A stretch of DNA of 64,000 nucleotides from Collimonas fungivorans Ter331 (GCF_000221045.1 NC_015856.1:3988542-4052541); one strand, 5' to 3'; shown: positions 1-9,312, numbered from the stretch's first letter. A program made the numbers and translations. Notes: generated from the sequence alone by a model not told the origin.

Positions 1-1217
1 AACGCCATCCGGTGCTGGATGGCGATGCCGCCGCCCAGCACGCGCACCCGTTCGATGTTCTGCGGCGTGATGGTTTCCGCATGGTCGAAGATCCAGTGCA
101 GGCCGTCGAAAGGAATCTCGCGGTTCACTTTTTCAAACACGTCCAGCATGCGGCTGATCGATTCGTTGTAGGTAGCATGCAGGCGGAACGGCCAGCGCTG
201 CGAGACCAGGTGCCGCACCACTTTTTCCAGTTCGTCTTCCATGCCGGCCGCCAGTTCCGGCCGCGGCTCCAGGAAGTCTTCAAAGTCCGCCGCCGAAAAC
301 ACCAGCATCTCGCCGGCGCCGTTATGGCGGTAGAAATCGTCGCCCTGGCCGGGCGTGACCATGCTGGTCCATTTCTGGAAATCTTCCAGCTCCTGCCCTT
401 TGCGCTGGGTGAACAGGTTGTAGGCGATGCGTATCGTCAGCTGCTGGTCGCGCGCCAGCTGGTCGATGATGGCGTAGTCTTCGGGATAATTCTGGAAGCC
501 GCCGCCGGCATCGATGGCGCTGGTGAGGCCCAGCCGGTTCAGCTCGCGCATGAACTGGCGGGTGGAATTGACTTGCAGCTCGTGCGGCAAGGCCGGGCCT
601 TTGGCCAGGGTTGCATACAGGATCATCGCATTCGGCTTGGCGATCAGCATCCCGGTCGGATTGCCGGCGGCGTCGCGCTGGATTTCGCCGCCCGGCGGAT
701 TCGGCGTGTCCTTGGTATAGCCGACGGCGCGCAAGGCGGCGCGGTTGAGCAAGGCGCGGTCGTACAGGTGGAGGACGAACACCGGCGTGTCGGGCGCGGC
801 GGCATTGATTTCTTCCAGGGTCGGCATGCGTTTTTCGGCGAATTGGAATTCGGTCCAGCCGCCGACCACCCGCACCCACTGCGGATGCGGCGTGCGCAGC
901 GCCTGCTCTTTCAACATGCGCAAGGCGTCCGCCAGCGAAGGCACGCCTTCCCAGCGCAATTCCAGGTTGTAGTTGAGGCCGCCGCGGATCAGGTGCAAGT
1001 GGGAGTCGTTCAAGCCGGGGATCGCGGTGCGGCCGTTCAGGTCGATCACCTGGGTCGCCGCGCCGCGATGACGCATCGCCTCTTCCGCATCGCCCACCGC
1101 AATGAATTTGCCATCCTGTATCGCCACCGCCGTCGCCAGCGGCTGCGCCTTGTCGACCGTGTGGAAGCGGCCGTTCAACAAAATCATGTCTGCGCTTATG
1201 GTTTTTTCGGTTGGCAT
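1..1217 (-). CDS. YtcJ-like metal-dependent amidohydrolase (3' end outside window)
   Basis: Partial gene: 405 codons read leftward from an ATG at 1217 and run off the window with no stop. The protein has the N-terminal composite fold of amidohydrolase_3/YtcJ enzymes, with the metal-binding HxH in NDSHLHL near residue 72, then ERVRVLGGGIAIQHRM at the truncated end, as usual for the family. Known members hydrolyse amide or imide bonds with a metal centre, but substrates vary widely and none can be assigned here. No signal peptide is seen. The start is supported by family-typical residues beginning right after it. The long plus-strand frame over the same bases is a shadow. Confidence 0.85.
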   Translation of the reverse strand, partial: MPTEKTISADMILLNGRFHTVDKAQPLATAVAIQDGKFIAVGDAEEAMRHRGAATQVIDLNGRTAIPGLNDSHLHLIRGGLNYNLELRWEGVPSLADALRMLKEQALRTPHPQWVRVVGGWTEFQFAEKRMPTLEEINAAAPDTPVFVLHLYDRALLNRAALRAVGYTKDTPNPPGGEIQRDAAGNPTGMLIAKPNAMILYATLAKGPALPHELQVNSTRQFMRELNRLGLTSAIDAGGGFQNYPEDYAIIDQLARDQQLTIRIAYNLFTQRKGQELEDFQKWTSMVTPGQGDDFYRHNGAGEMLVFSAADFEDFLEPRPELAAGMEDELEKVVRHLVSQRWPFRLHATYNESISRMLDVFEKVNREIPFDGLHWIFDHAETITPQNIERVRVLGGGIAIQHRMA

Positions 1218-1408
1218 GATATGTCCTTATGCAATTAATTCGAAATTAAAAACAGGCATCGGTTTCTTCCGACTGGCGCTGATACAGCACCGGTGAATTG
1301 CAGTATGGCCGAGGGAAAATTAAAAGAAAAACGGAAAATTTACGGGAAAGCGATCGAATTCATCGATTATTGATTTAATGATATTTCCAGCAGGCGGACT
1401 GCCTCGCT

Positions 1409-2872
1409 TCAAGCCATCTCATCCAGCAGCGTATGGCCGTATACCGTGAAGCGGCTTTTGCCCTGGCGCTTGGCCTGGTACATTGCTTCATCCGCCTGGC
1501 GCATGGCGGAATCCCATTCCATGTTTTCAGCCTGGCACAGGGCGATGCCGATGCTGCAGCCGATACCGTCGCCGATGGCGGCGACGCGGCTGACGATGCG
1601 GCCGGCGACCGCGGTGGCGGTAGCTTTGATGACGGCGGCGGGCGCCACCAGGCACACCACGAATTCGTCGCCGCCGACACGGCCGGCGATATCGCTGTCG
1701 CGCAGCACCGATCTGAGGGCGGCAGCCACTTCGATCAGCACGGCATCGCCGCGGTCATGCCCGAGATCGTCGTTGATGCGCTTGAATCCGTCCAGGTCAA
1801 TGAATAGCAGCGCCACCGCATGGCGGCCCGGCAAATCGCGGCTGCGCAAGGTTTCCGCCAGCTCCAGGAACAGGGAACGGCTGGGCAGCCCGGTCAGGTC
1901 GTCCAGCCGCACCTGGTCCATCCTGACTTCCAGCATGGCGTTGTTCAGCGCCAGCAAACGGGCATCCTGCACCGTCTTCAGATAGACCTGGTTCATTTCG
2001 CGCAGGTAGATCAGCAGCAGCAGCGTGGCGGAAACCAGTGCGTTGCAGCGGCCGACATACCAGCCCACGGAAAACTGGCTGCCGCCGGCCATGGTGATGG
2101 CGTTGTCGCATAGTAGCGCGACCAGTGCTACCCCCAGCCACACGTGCAAGACCGCCCGAAAGCGGGTGGCCTGCCACAGCACCAGCAAGGCTAAAGCGGT
2201 GATCCCTTGCAGCAAGGGGCCGACGCCACTGCTGACCACGCCATGAAAGTCGCCGTTGTTGTCGAGCACCGGCAACTGCTCATGGAATGCCGTGACCAGC
2301 GCCAGGCTGGCGACCAGCGCCGCCATCACCGCGGCCATCAGCCATTGCGCCATGCGCTCGGGATGGTAATGCGCCAGGGCCGGGCTCCACCAGCGGCTGG
2401 CGGCATAGGCCAGGATGCCCAGCGCCAGGCCGGCATGCCAGAAAAACCATAGCCAGATCGTGGTCTGCGGCCCGCCCAGCAATGCTCCCTGCGGCAGGAA
2501 CATGTCGGGCAAGGCCAGGAACTGCAGCAGGAAAATCCCGGCGCAATAAAAGCAGGCGGCGCCGATATACAGCAGATCGAGCGTCCTGGTGGCGCGGTAG
2601 TGGGCAAAAATCAGGTAGGTGATGATGATGTAGGCGACCACGGTCGCGGTCTGGTAGGAAGGCAGGAAGGCCGGCACCCGCGGCCCCATGACCGCTGCCG
2701 CCGGCAGCAACAGCAGCGTTCCCAGCACGATGCCGACGCAGACCCACAATGCGCGCCGCCGCTGGCGGCTGCTCGCCTGCCGCGTCGCCGGCGACGCGCT
2801 GATAGGATGCCAGGCCGGCTTGGACATGGCTTTGTTGCCTGCATTACGTGCATGATGTGCGCGGTCGGTCAT
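1409..2872 (-). CDS. Membrane-bound diguanylate cyclase (GGDEF)
   Basis: 487 aa. Residues about 40-290 form a multi-helix membrane sensor resembling the MASE4 type; a GGDEF domain fills about 325-480. The active-site GGDEF motif is intact, the RxxD inhibitory site (RDSD) lies five residues before it, and DLDGFKRIND is the usual metal/GTP segment. It should make cyclic-di-GMP from two GTP and be feedback-inhibited. No EAL domain. An internal Met at residue 16 is an alternative start; neither start has a strong ribosome site. It stands alone, divergent from the quinone oxidoreductase. The signal it senses cannot be read from sequence. Confidence 0.93.
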   Translation of the reverse strand: MTDRAHHARNAGNKAMSKPAWHPISASPATRQASSRQRRRALWVCVGIVLGTLLLLPAAAVMGPRVPAFLPSYQTATVVAYIIITYLIFAHYRATRTLDLLYIGAACFYCAGIFLLQFLALPDMFLPQGALLGGPQTTIWLWFFWHAGLALGILAYAASRWWSPALAHYHPERMAQWLMAAVMAALVASLALVTAFHEQLPVLDNNGDFHGVVSSGVGPLLQGITALALLVLWQATRFRAVLHVWLGVALVALLCDNAITMAGGSQFSVGWYVGRCNALVSATLLLLIYLREMNQVYLKTVQDARLLALNNAMLEVRMDQVRLDDLTGLPSRSLFLELAETLRSRDLPGRHAVALLFIDLDGFKRINDDLGHDRGDAVLIEVAAALRSVLRDSDIAGRVGGDEFVVCLVAPAAVIKATATAVAGRIVSRVAAIGDGIGCSIGIALCQAENMEWDSAMRQADEAMYQAKRQGKSRFTVYGHTLLDEMA

Positions 2873-3061
2873 CGCCTGTTCTTTAAGCCCTTGACTTTAA
2901 GTCCCTGACTGATTGAATTTCCATAAAGAAATCTTACCCAAGAGCATCAAAATAATAACGTGAATACTTATGCCGGGCTAATACAGAAAAGCTATTACTT
3001 GTGCTTTCAAAAGAGAAATTGGACTTGTCATACAATGGTTCTTTTACCTTGAGGCCATGTC

Positions 3062-4039
3062 ATGCGCGCTATCGAAATCACCCATCCCGGCGGCCCAGAA
3101 GTACTGCAGATCTGCGAACGTCCCCTGCCCTCGTTCAAGCCAGGTGAAGTCCTGATCAAGGTGCAGGCCGCCGGCATCAACCGGCCGGACGTGTTCCAGC
3201 GCACCGGCAACTATTCGCCGCCGCCCGGCGCTTCCGATTTGCCGGGGCTGGAGATCGCCGGCGAAATCGTCGACGGCGATTTCGCCGGCAGCCCCTTCAA
3301 GAAAGGCGACTTGGTATGCGCCCTGGTGCAAGGCGGCGGTTACGCCGAATACTGTTGCGCGCCAACCGCCCAGTGCCTGCCGCTGCCAGAGGGATGGAGC
3401 GCGGTGGAAGCGGCGTCGCTGCCGGAAACCTTTTTTACCGTCTGGAGCAATGTCTTCGACCGCGCCAAACTGGCGAGCGGCGAGACCCTGCTGGTGCAGG
3501 GCGGCAGTTCCGGCATCGGCGCGGCGGCGATCCAGATCGCCACGGCGCTCGGCCACCGGGTATTCGCCACCGCCGGCTCGGATGAAAAATGCCGCGCCTG
3601 CGAAGCGCTGGGCGCCGAACGCGCGATCAATTACCGCACTGAAGATTTCGCCGCGGTCATCAAGGCCGCCACCGACGGCAAGGGCGTCAACGTGATCCTG
3701 GACATGGTGGCCGGCGATTACGTGCCGCGCGAAATCAGCTGCCTGGCCGACGACGGCCGCCTGGTCTTCATCGCCACCCTGGGCGGCAGCAGCGCCAATA
3801 TCGATTTCCGCCACATCATGATGCGGCGCCTGACGATTACCGGCTCGACCCTGCGGCCAAGGCCGATCGCCTTCAAGGCTGCCATCGCTGCCCAGCTGCA
3901 GGAGCGCGTCTGGCCGCTGCTAGCGGCAAAAAAAATCAAGCCGGTGATCTTCAAGACTTTCCCGCTCGAGCAGGCGGCGCAAGCGCATGCGCTGATGGAA
4001 AGCAGTTCGCATATCGGCAAGATCATGCTGACTGTGTAG
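3062..4039 (+). CDS. NAD(P)H quinone oxidoreductase, PIG3/zeta-crystallin family
   Basis: 325 aa, the usual length for this zinc-independent medium-chain dehydrogenase group. A GroES-like domain covers about 27-125 (NRPDVFQRTGNY typical of PIG3 proteins) and a Rossmann domain has GGSSGIG near residue 150 for NADPH. Family members reduce quinones in the cytosol. A GAGG ribosome site sits 5-8 bases before the ATG. Single gene, convergent with the cytochrome pair. Physiological substrate unknown. Confidence 0.92.
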   Translation: MRAIEITHPGGPEVLQICERPLPSFKPGEVLIKVQAAGINRPDVFQRTGNYSPPPGASDLPGLEIAGEIVDGDFAGSPFKKGDLVCALVQGGGYAEYCCAPTAQCLPLPEGWSAVEAASLPETFFTVWSNVFDRAKLASGETLLVQGGSSGIGAAAIQIATALGHRVFATAGSDEKCRACEALGAERAINYRTEDFAAVIKAATDGKGVNVILDMVAGDYVPREISCLADDGRLVFIATLGGSSANIDFRHIMMRRLTITGSTLRPRPIAFKAAIAAQLQERVWPLLAAKKIKPVIFKTFPLEQAAQAHALMESSSHIGKIMLTV

Positions 4040-4042
4040 GGC

Positions 4043-4060
4043 GGGCACGCCTCTGTGCCC
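4043..4060. terminator. Weak hairpin between convergent genes
   Basis: A 6-bp inverted repeat (GGGCAC/GTGCCC, 6-nt loop) sits in the 23-bp gap between the quinone oxidoreductase and the cytochrome gene. There is no T-tract, so it is only a possible terminator. Confidence 0.3.
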
Positions 4061-4062
4061 CC

Positions 4063-5358
4063 TTACTCCAGCGGCACCGCGCGATAACGATTGACCTCGG
4101 CCGCGCTCACGATCGGCGCCTTGTTGCCCCAGCTGTTGCGAATATACGAGACCACTGCCGCCACTTCGCTATCGCTCAAGGCCGGCCCGTAAGGCGGCAT
4201 GCCGTAAGGACGCGGATTGGCCGCGGTGCTCGGCGCAAATCCGCCGTTGAGGACCACCCGGATCGCATTCACCGGCGCCGGCATGGTGATCGCGTGATTG
4301 CTTGCCAGCGGCGGATAAGCCGGCCACTGGCCTTTGCCGGAAGCCTGGTGGCAATCGATGCAATGGTTTTTGTAGATCTTCTGGCCCAGCTCCATCACCC
4401 GCGCCACTTCGTCCGGACTGGCACGCTCCTTGGGTTCCGACGCTTCCTTCTGGCGCGGCAAGGATTTCAGGTAGACCGCCATGGCGCGTACGTCCTGGTC
4501 GCTCAGGTGCTGCAGGCTGGCGCCCACCACTTCCGCCATCGGTCCCAGCACCGTGCCGCGCGGCGAGACGCCGTTTTTCAGCAGGCCCGTGATGTGCTCG
4601 ATATCCCAGTTGCCAAGGCCGATTTCCTGGTCCGAAGTGAGCGACGGCGCATACCAGTTGACCACCGGGATAAAACCGCCGCCCAGGTCGGCTTTCAAGT
4701 CGGTGCCGCCCAGGGCATTGCGGGTAGTGTGGCAAGCGCTGCAATGGCCCAGTCCCTGCACCAGGTAGGCGCCGCGGTTCCATTCGACCGATTGCCGGGT
4801 CTCGTCCTGATACGTCCCAGGCCGGAAATACAGGGCGCGCCAGCCGTAGAGCAGGAACCGGTTGTTATAGGGAAAACGCAAATCGGACTGGCGGTTCTTC
4901 TGCTGCACCGCCGGCACGCTGCGCAGATACGCAAACATGGCGTCGGCGTCGCTGCGTGTGACCTTGGTGTAGTTCGTGTACGGGAAAGCCGGATACAGCA
5001 GGCTGCCGTCTTTCGATTTGCCGTTGTGCAGCGCTTGCCAGAAATCGTCAGCCGACCAGGAGCCGATGCCGGTTTCCCTATCGGGCGTGAGATTCGGCGC
5101 ATAGATGGCGCCGAACGGCGTCTGTATTGCGCGCCCGCCGGCCAGTTCCTTGCCGCCGCGCGCCGTATGGCAAGCCATGCAGTCGCCGCCCTGCACCAGG
5201 TAAGCGCCGCGGCTTATCTGCTCGGCAGGATTCGCTGCCGCTTGCGCCGGCTGCGACGGCGCGCTGCGGTCATCGGCATTCAAGGCCACCACGACCGCGA
5301 CAGCCGCAATGATCAGTAACAGCAAACCCGCCAGCAGCCACTTGAGTAGTCGTTTCAT
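4063..5358 (-). CDS. Membrane-anchored trihaem cytochrome c (dehydrogenase-subunit type)
   Basis: 431 aa with an N-terminal hydrophobic anchor (residues 7-27) and three CxxCH haem sites: CMACH at residues 60-64, CSACH near 205 and CIDCH near 333. This is the layout of the cytochrome subunit of membrane alcohol, gluconate and aldehyde dehydrogenases, which passes electrons from a periplasmic dehydrogenase to the quinone pool or oxidase. No dehydrogenase subunit is adjacent. It lies 16 bp downstream of a second cytochrome c gene and is probably co-transcribed with it. Confidence 0.9.
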   Translation of the reverse strand: MKRLLKWLLAGLLLLIIAAVAVVVALNADDRSAPSQPAQAAANPAEQISRGAYLVQGGDCMACHTARGGKELAGGRAIQTPFGAIYAPNLTPDRETGIGSWSADDFWQALHNGKSKDGSLLYPAFPYTNYTKVTRSDADAMFAYLRSVPAVQQKNRQSDLRFPYNNRFLLYGWRALYFRPGTYQDETRQSVEWNRGAYLVQGLGHCSACHTTRNALGGTDLKADLGGGFIPVVNWYAPSLTSDQEIGLGNWDIEHITGLLKNGVSPRGTVLGPMAEVVGASLQHLSDQDVRAMAVYLKSLPRQKEASEPKERASPDEVARVMELGQKIYKNHCIDCHQASGKGQWPAYPPLASNHAITMPAPVNAIRVVLNGGFAPSTAANPRPYGMPPYGPALSDSEVAAVVSYIRNSWGNKAPIVSAAEVNRYRAVPLE

Positions 5359-5374
5359 TCTGCGCTCTGTTTGA

Positions 5375-6130
5375 TCAAGGGTTGGCCGGAGGCAGGAGGA
5401 TGCTGCCGCAAGCCAGCGGCAGCTTGGCGGTGGTGGGAGCGGCCGCCGTAGCGTCGGCAGGCACCGGCTGCGCCGCCAGCCAGGACGCCACCGCGCCGAT
5501 GTCTTCCGCGCTCAGGCGCTGCACTACCTGCGCCATGCAGTCGGGCGCCACGGCGTGGCGCGCACCGGTTTTCCAGGCGCCGATCTGGCCCACCAGGTAA
5601 TCGCGCGGCAGGCCGAGCAGGCCTGGCGTGGTCGGCAAAACGCCGGTCATGGCGCTGCCATGGCAGGCGATGCAGGCCGGGATCTTCTTGGCAGAGTCGC
5701 CCCGGTTGACCAGGATTTCGCCGCGCGCCCGCGTCGCGCTCGACGGATCGGGAGGCTGCGGCGGTGGATAAGGCGGATGCTGGTCGGCAAAATACTGGGC
5801 GATTTCCTGCAGGTAGGCGTCCGACAGATGGTCGACCAGGTAAGTCATCATCGGATACTGCCGGCGTCCTTCGCGAAAATTGTGCAGCTGGTTATAGAGA
5901 TAACCGGCCGGCTTGCCGGCGATGCGCGGGTAATAACCGTCGTTGGTGGCGCGTCCCTGCTCGCCATGGCAGGCGGTGCAGGCGGCGAGGCGTTGTTTAA
6001 TGGTGTCCGGCACTGGACCTGCATCCGCGTCGGCCGCAGTGACGAGGACAGGCGACAGCGCGGCCGCAAGGAAAAACAGGAACTGTGCGCCAAGACGGCG
6101 CTCGGCCGGTCTTACCGAAAGAATCGACAT
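5375..6130 (-). CDS. Periplasmic dihaem cytochrome c (c4-like)
   Basis: 251 aa from the ATG at 6130, which follows AGCAGGAAAATC (good ribosome site) and begins a Sec signal peptide ending near VTAADA. A longer in-frame start at 6193 lacks these features. Two haem sites are visible, CTACH and CIACH, in two similar cytochrome c domains, as in cytochrome c4-type electron carriers. It is first in a two-gene unit with the trihaem cytochrome. Likely a periplasmic electron shuttle; partners unknown. Confidence 0.88.
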   Translation of the reverse strand: MSILSVRPAERRLGAQFLFFLAAALSPVLVTAADADAGPVPDTIKQRLAACTACHGEQGRATNDGYYPRIAGKPAGYLYNQLHNFREGRRQYPMMTYLVDHLSDAYLQEIAQYFADQHPPYPPPQPPDPSSATRARGEILVNRGDSAKKIPACIACHGSAMTGVLPTTPGLLGLPRDYLVGQIGAWKTGARHAVAPDCMAQVVQRLSAEDIGAVASWLAAQPVPADATAAAPTTAKLPLACGSILLPPANP

Positions 6131-6265
6131 GATTTTCCTGCTTATTGTTGGATTTTTTGGGAAGGCGTTCTCAATGCGATTATAGCCTAGCAAATGAGTA
6201 GCAATTCGGCCCGGCAGCAGCCATGAGGGCTTTTCCGGCTGGACAAATTGTCCCAGGCGGGACGG

Positions 6266-6457
6266 TCATTTCGGCGGTTTCTGCGGCACCAGCGGCTGGT
6301 CGATGGTGGTGCCAGGCTCGTTCACATACATCTGCTCTTCGACGATATCGAGCTGCTGGCTGCCATCCAGCGCGTGCCCGGTCCAGCGTTCGGCGGGATT
6401 CACCGGCTGCATTTTTTTCTGAATTTCTTTCTTACTATGCTTGATGTTTTTTTCCAC
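6266..6457 (-). CDS. Small hypothetical protein, 63 aa
   Basis: The best start is a GTG at 6457, because GGAGGAG lies six bases upstream of it; an ATG at 6472 overlaps that ribosome site and is unlikely. The protein is hydrophilic: Lys-rich at the start, acidic in the middle, with a Pro-rich tail. No signal peptide, membrane segment or known motif. Function not recognised. The ribosome site is the main evidence that it is real. Confidence 0.6.
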   Translation of the reverse strand: MEKNIKHSKKEIQKKMQPVNPAERWTGHALDGSQQLDIVEEQMYVNEPGTTIDQPLVPQKPPK

Positions 6458-6556
6458 AGCAGTCTCCTCCATGTATTGGCCAGCTGTCGCTGGCCTTTTC
6501 AATATAGGACGTATGGCGCCTGGCGCATAGCAAAGAATCCGGCGCGCCAATAAAAA

Positions 6557-6588
6557 ACGCCGGTCCAGATTCTCATCTGGGCCGGCGT
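6557..6588 (-). terminator. Rho-independent terminator of the glycine-zipper gene
   Basis: A 14-bp stem (one G-T pair), 4-nt loop, followed on the minus strand by TTTTTTATT. It lies just downstream of the stop at 6612 and separates that gene from the 63-aa gene. Confidence 0.85.
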
Positions 6589-6611
6589 CCCTTGTTTAAT
6601 TCAGCCTCGGA

Positions 6612-7046
6612 TCAGCGCTCGTAGTAACCGCCCCGATATTGCTGGCGATAGTAATCGCGGTTTTCCACATAGACCGGAGCTGGGCGGTAATACACAGGCT
6701 GCGGACGGTAATACACCGGGGCAGGCCGATAATAGACCGGCGCAGGCTGGTAATAAGTCGGCTGAGGACGGTAGTACACCGGCGCAGGCTGCGCATAATA
6801 ACCTTGGCCGCGATCGTAATAGCCGCGGTTGTCGTCGCGGTAGCCGCCGGAAGTTGCGCCCACGGCAGCACCCAATACGCCGCCGACGATAGCGCCGTTA
6901 CGGCCGCCCACGGCGCCGCCGATGACAGCACCCGCCACCGCGCCGATGGCGGTATTGGCGCCATCGTTGTATGCCAGGGCAGAGGTTGAAACCGCAGCAG
7001 TCGTGCTGGCCAGCAGCGCAACACATATCCATTTTTTGTAAAGCAT
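6612..7046 (-). CDS. Glycine-zipper outer-envelope protein with Tyr/Pro repeats
   Basis: 144 aa starting at the ATG at 7046, which has AAGGAG eight bases upstream; the longer frame start at 7076 is rejected. An N-terminal signal peptide (to about residue 25, ALAYND) is followed by a glycine-zipper segment (GAVAGAVIGGAVGG...) as in 17-kDa surface antigen/YMGG-type proteins. Then comes a tail of six or seven units like PVYYRPAP/PVYYRPQP and a Tyr/Arg-rich end. Probably an envelope or surface protein. The repeat tail may vary in length between strains. Exact function unknown. Confidence 0.85.
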   Translation of the reverse strand: MLYKKWICVALLASTTAAVSTSALAYNDGANTAIGAVAGAVIGGAVGGRNGAIVGGVLGAAVGATSGGYRDDNRGYYDRGQGYYAQPAPVYYRPQPTYYQPAPVYYRPAPVYYRPQPVYYRPAPVYVENRDYYRQQYRGGYYER

Positions 7047-7178
7047 GATTGACTCCTTCAAGGGTCGTATAGTCACAGACCGCTAAGTCCACGGCTGTTG
7101 ATTTGAACTATAGACCAACTTTCAGGGAAAGCACGCAAACGATACATACTTTTACATCTGAACAACATGCTTACAAAG

Positions 7179-8477
7179 TCAGTGCAACTTGACTGAGGGC
7201 TTGGCATGCTTCATCAGGCTGCTGGCGGCGGCGGTGACGCCGGTGCGCACCGGCCCCAGCAGGGCGTTCAGGTGCATCAGGTGCAGGCTGGAATACATCA
7301 TGCGGGCGAAGAAACCGTCGACAAACCAGCCGAGCTTGGTCAGCGAGCCCATGAGGGTGCCGACCGAGGTATTCCGGCCGAACGACACCAGCGAGCCATG
7401 GTCCTTGTAGACGTAGGGCGTATCCTGCGCCGCCTGTCCTTTATTCGAGCGCACGAACATCTCCAGCAGGTAGTCGGCCTGCTGGTGCGCGGCCTGGGCC
7501 CGCGGCGGCACCATTTTGCCGTCGGGGCCGACGCAAGCAGCGCAATCGCCCAGCGCGTAGATATTGTTGCTGCCGGCGACCTTGAGCATGCCGTCGACTT
7601 CCAGCTGGCCCGATTTGGTCACCTGCAAGCCCAGGGTCTTGAGGAAATCGGGCGCCTTGATGCCGGCCGACCATACGCACAGGTCGGACACATAATTGTT
7701 GCCGTTGGCGTCGGTCACGAAATTCTCCGCGATGGCGGCGACGCGGCAATCGGTGACCACCTTCACTTCGCGCTCCTGCAACAGCTTGGTGGCGGCCTTG
7801 GAAACCCGCTCGGTCAGCGGCGCCAGCAATCGCGGCGCGCCTTCCAGAATGGTGATGCGGACGTCGCGGTTGGGGTTCAGGTGCGGGAAATCGTAATCGG
7901 TATAGACGCTGCTGGCGTCGCGCAATTCCGCCGCCAGTTCGACGCCGGTGGCGCCGCCGCCGACGATCACGATGTCGACGCCCGCCTCCGGATCCTTTTC
8001 TTTCTGCAGGTCCGCCAGCGCCAGCATTTTCAGCAGGCGCAGCCGGAAATGTTCGGCGTCTTCGGTCGTGTTGAGCGAGATCGTATTTTCTTCGGCGCCG
8101 CTGATGCCGAAATAGTTGGAAACGCTGCCGACCGCAATCACCAGCTTGCTGAAGCCAATCTGGCGCGGCGGGATCAGTTCCAGCGCCGACTCATCCAGCA
8201 CCGCATCCACCGTGATCGTGTTGTTGACGCTGTCGAGCGCAGTCATGGCGCCATAGACGAAGCGGAATTTATTGTCATGCGCCAACATCTGGTAAGACAG
8301 GCCTTCCTGATGGATATCGCGCGTACCCGCGGCAACTTCATGCAGCGACGGTTTCCAGATGTGGTACAGCGCCCGGTCCACCAGCGTGACGTGGCCGCTT
8401 CCCAGCTTGCGGCCGAGCTTGCAAGCCAGTTCCAGGCCGCCGGCGCCGCCGCCGACAATCACGATTTCATCCGACAT
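7179..8477 (-). CDS. ndh: Type II NADH:quinone oxidoreductase (NDH-2)
   Basis: 432 aa. Two dinucleotide-binding sites are clear: GGGAGGLE at the N-terminus for FAD and GGGATGVE near residue 170 for NADH. A C-terminal amphipathic segment (FFARMMYSSLH...) suits attachment to the inner membrane. The family oxidises NADH and reduces quinone without pumping protons. The ATG at 8477 is preferred: AAGGA is eight bases before it, and the protein begins directly with the FAD fold. It is divergent from the universal stress gene. Confidence 0.93.
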   Translation of the reverse strand: MSDEIVIVGGGAGGLELACKLGRKLGSGHVTLVDRALYHIWKPSLHEVAAGTRDIHQEGLSYQMLAHDNKFRFVYGAMTALDSVNNTITVDAVLDESALELIPPRQIGFSKLVIAVGSVSNYFGISGAEENTISLNTTEDAEHFRLRLLKMLALADLQKEKDPEAGVDIVIVGGGATGVELAAELRDASSVYTDYDFPHLNPNRDVRITILEGAPRLLAPLTERVSKAATKLLQEREVKVVTDCRVAAIAENFVTDANGNNYVSDLCVWSAGIKAPDFLKTLGLQVTKSGQLEVDGMLKVAGSNNIYALGDCAACVGPDGKMVPPRAQAAHQQADYLLEMFVRSNKGQAAQDTPYVYKDHGSLVSFGRNTSVGTLMGSLTKLGWFVDGFFARMMYSSLHLMHLNALLGPVRTGVTAAASSLMKHAKPSVKLH

Positions 8478-8823
8478 CCATTTTTCCTTCGACTTTTTAT
8501 TGATCAATCACGTTGCGAAACGCTGCAGCTTGCGCAGCCCAGAATCGGCGCGCTACGCGCCAAGTCTACTTTTATAGTGCTGCATAGCGCAATAGTGCCG
8601 TAGTTTTACCGCTTTTTGATCAGGCGCGGCCAATTTGCAGTATTCGGGGAAACCCGCAACGCGCCAAAAACGGCATCGGCAGAATCCGAAAACCCCCTTT
8701 CATCATGCAAAACAGGCGCTGCAAAACATCGCTGCAAATACCCAAATGGCCTCTGGTTGACAGCCGCAGACTGCGCTATGATGAAAGCAGAGACCATTGC
8801 AAATATAATTTTCAGGAGGGTAT
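8478..8823. other. Divergent intergenic region, ndh / usp
   Basis: 346 bp without a convincing gene; short frames here have no codon bias or homology I recognise. It holds an inverted repeat GGCGCG-CTA-CGCGCC at 8548-8562 on the ndh side, which could be a regulator site or leader hairpin, and a promoter candidate for usp. Confidence 0.6.
8757..8782 (+). promoter_or_regulatory. Candidate sigma-70 promoter for the universal stress gene
   Basis: TTGACA at 8757 and TATGAT at 8777 are close to consensus, but the 14-bp spacer is short for sigma-70. It would give a leader of about 35 bases before the ATG at 8824. Confidence 0.4.
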
Positions 8824-9264
8824 ATGTACCGGAAAATTCTCGTCGCCTACAATGGCACGCCCGAAAGCCGTTCTGCCCTGTATTCCTGCATCCAGCTGGC
8901 GCCAGGCGCTGACGTCGAGGTCCACCTGCTGGGAGTCATCAACCTCGCCACCTACCTGATGGCAGGCGAATTTGTCGCCGAATCCGCCATCAGGGCTGAA
9001 AAAACCCTGCTCGAACAAGAACTGATCAAGGGCCACAAGCTGCTCAGCGACGCCGGCATCAAGGCGATCGACCATTTTGAAAGCGGTGAACCGGTGAACG
9101 TGATCAGCGACCTGGTCAGCAAACTGGCGATAGACCTGGTAATCGTCGGCCATTCGCGCAAGAAACCGATGGCGACCCGCTGGTGGCGCGGCTCGGTCGA
9201 TACCCTCCTGGTCGAAAAAGTACCCTGCAGCGTACTGGTGGCGACCGATCCCTGTCCGCCGTAA
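8824..9264 (+). CDS. Universal stress protein, UspA family
   Basis: 146 aa, single UspA domain, with a perfect AGGAGG ribosome site. The N-terminus MYRKILVAYNG and the C-terminal VGHSR...RGSV...VPCSVLVA segment are typical. The glycine loop that binds ATP in one Usp subgroup (Gx2Gx9G[ST]) is degenerate here, with Arg at the second glycine, so nucleotide binding is doubtful. Members are cytosolic and help survive starvation or respiratory stress. Lies beside ndh and convergent with the histidine kinase. Confidence 0.93.
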   Translation: MYRKILVAYNGTPESRSALYSCIQLAPGADVEVHLLGVINLATYLMAGEFVAESAIRAEKTLLEQELIKGHKLLSDAGIKAIDHFESGEPVNVISDLVSKLAIDLVIVGHSRKKPMATRWWRGSVDTLLVEKVPCSVLVATDPCPP

Positions 9265-9312
9265 GCCCGCACCAGGCTGGTGCTCCCAGCCTTCCGCCCT
9301 GCCATCGCCTGC

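Noticed and set aside
8616-8912. Plus-strand 98-codon frame upstream of and overlapping the universal stress gene
   Set aside because: Overlaps the promoter region and the start of a strong gene in another frame; no sign of selection.
9269-9283. GCACCA-GGC-TGGTGC hairpin between usp and the histidine kinase as a terminator
   Set aside because: Stem is short and there is no T-tract on either strand, so it was not listed as a terminator.
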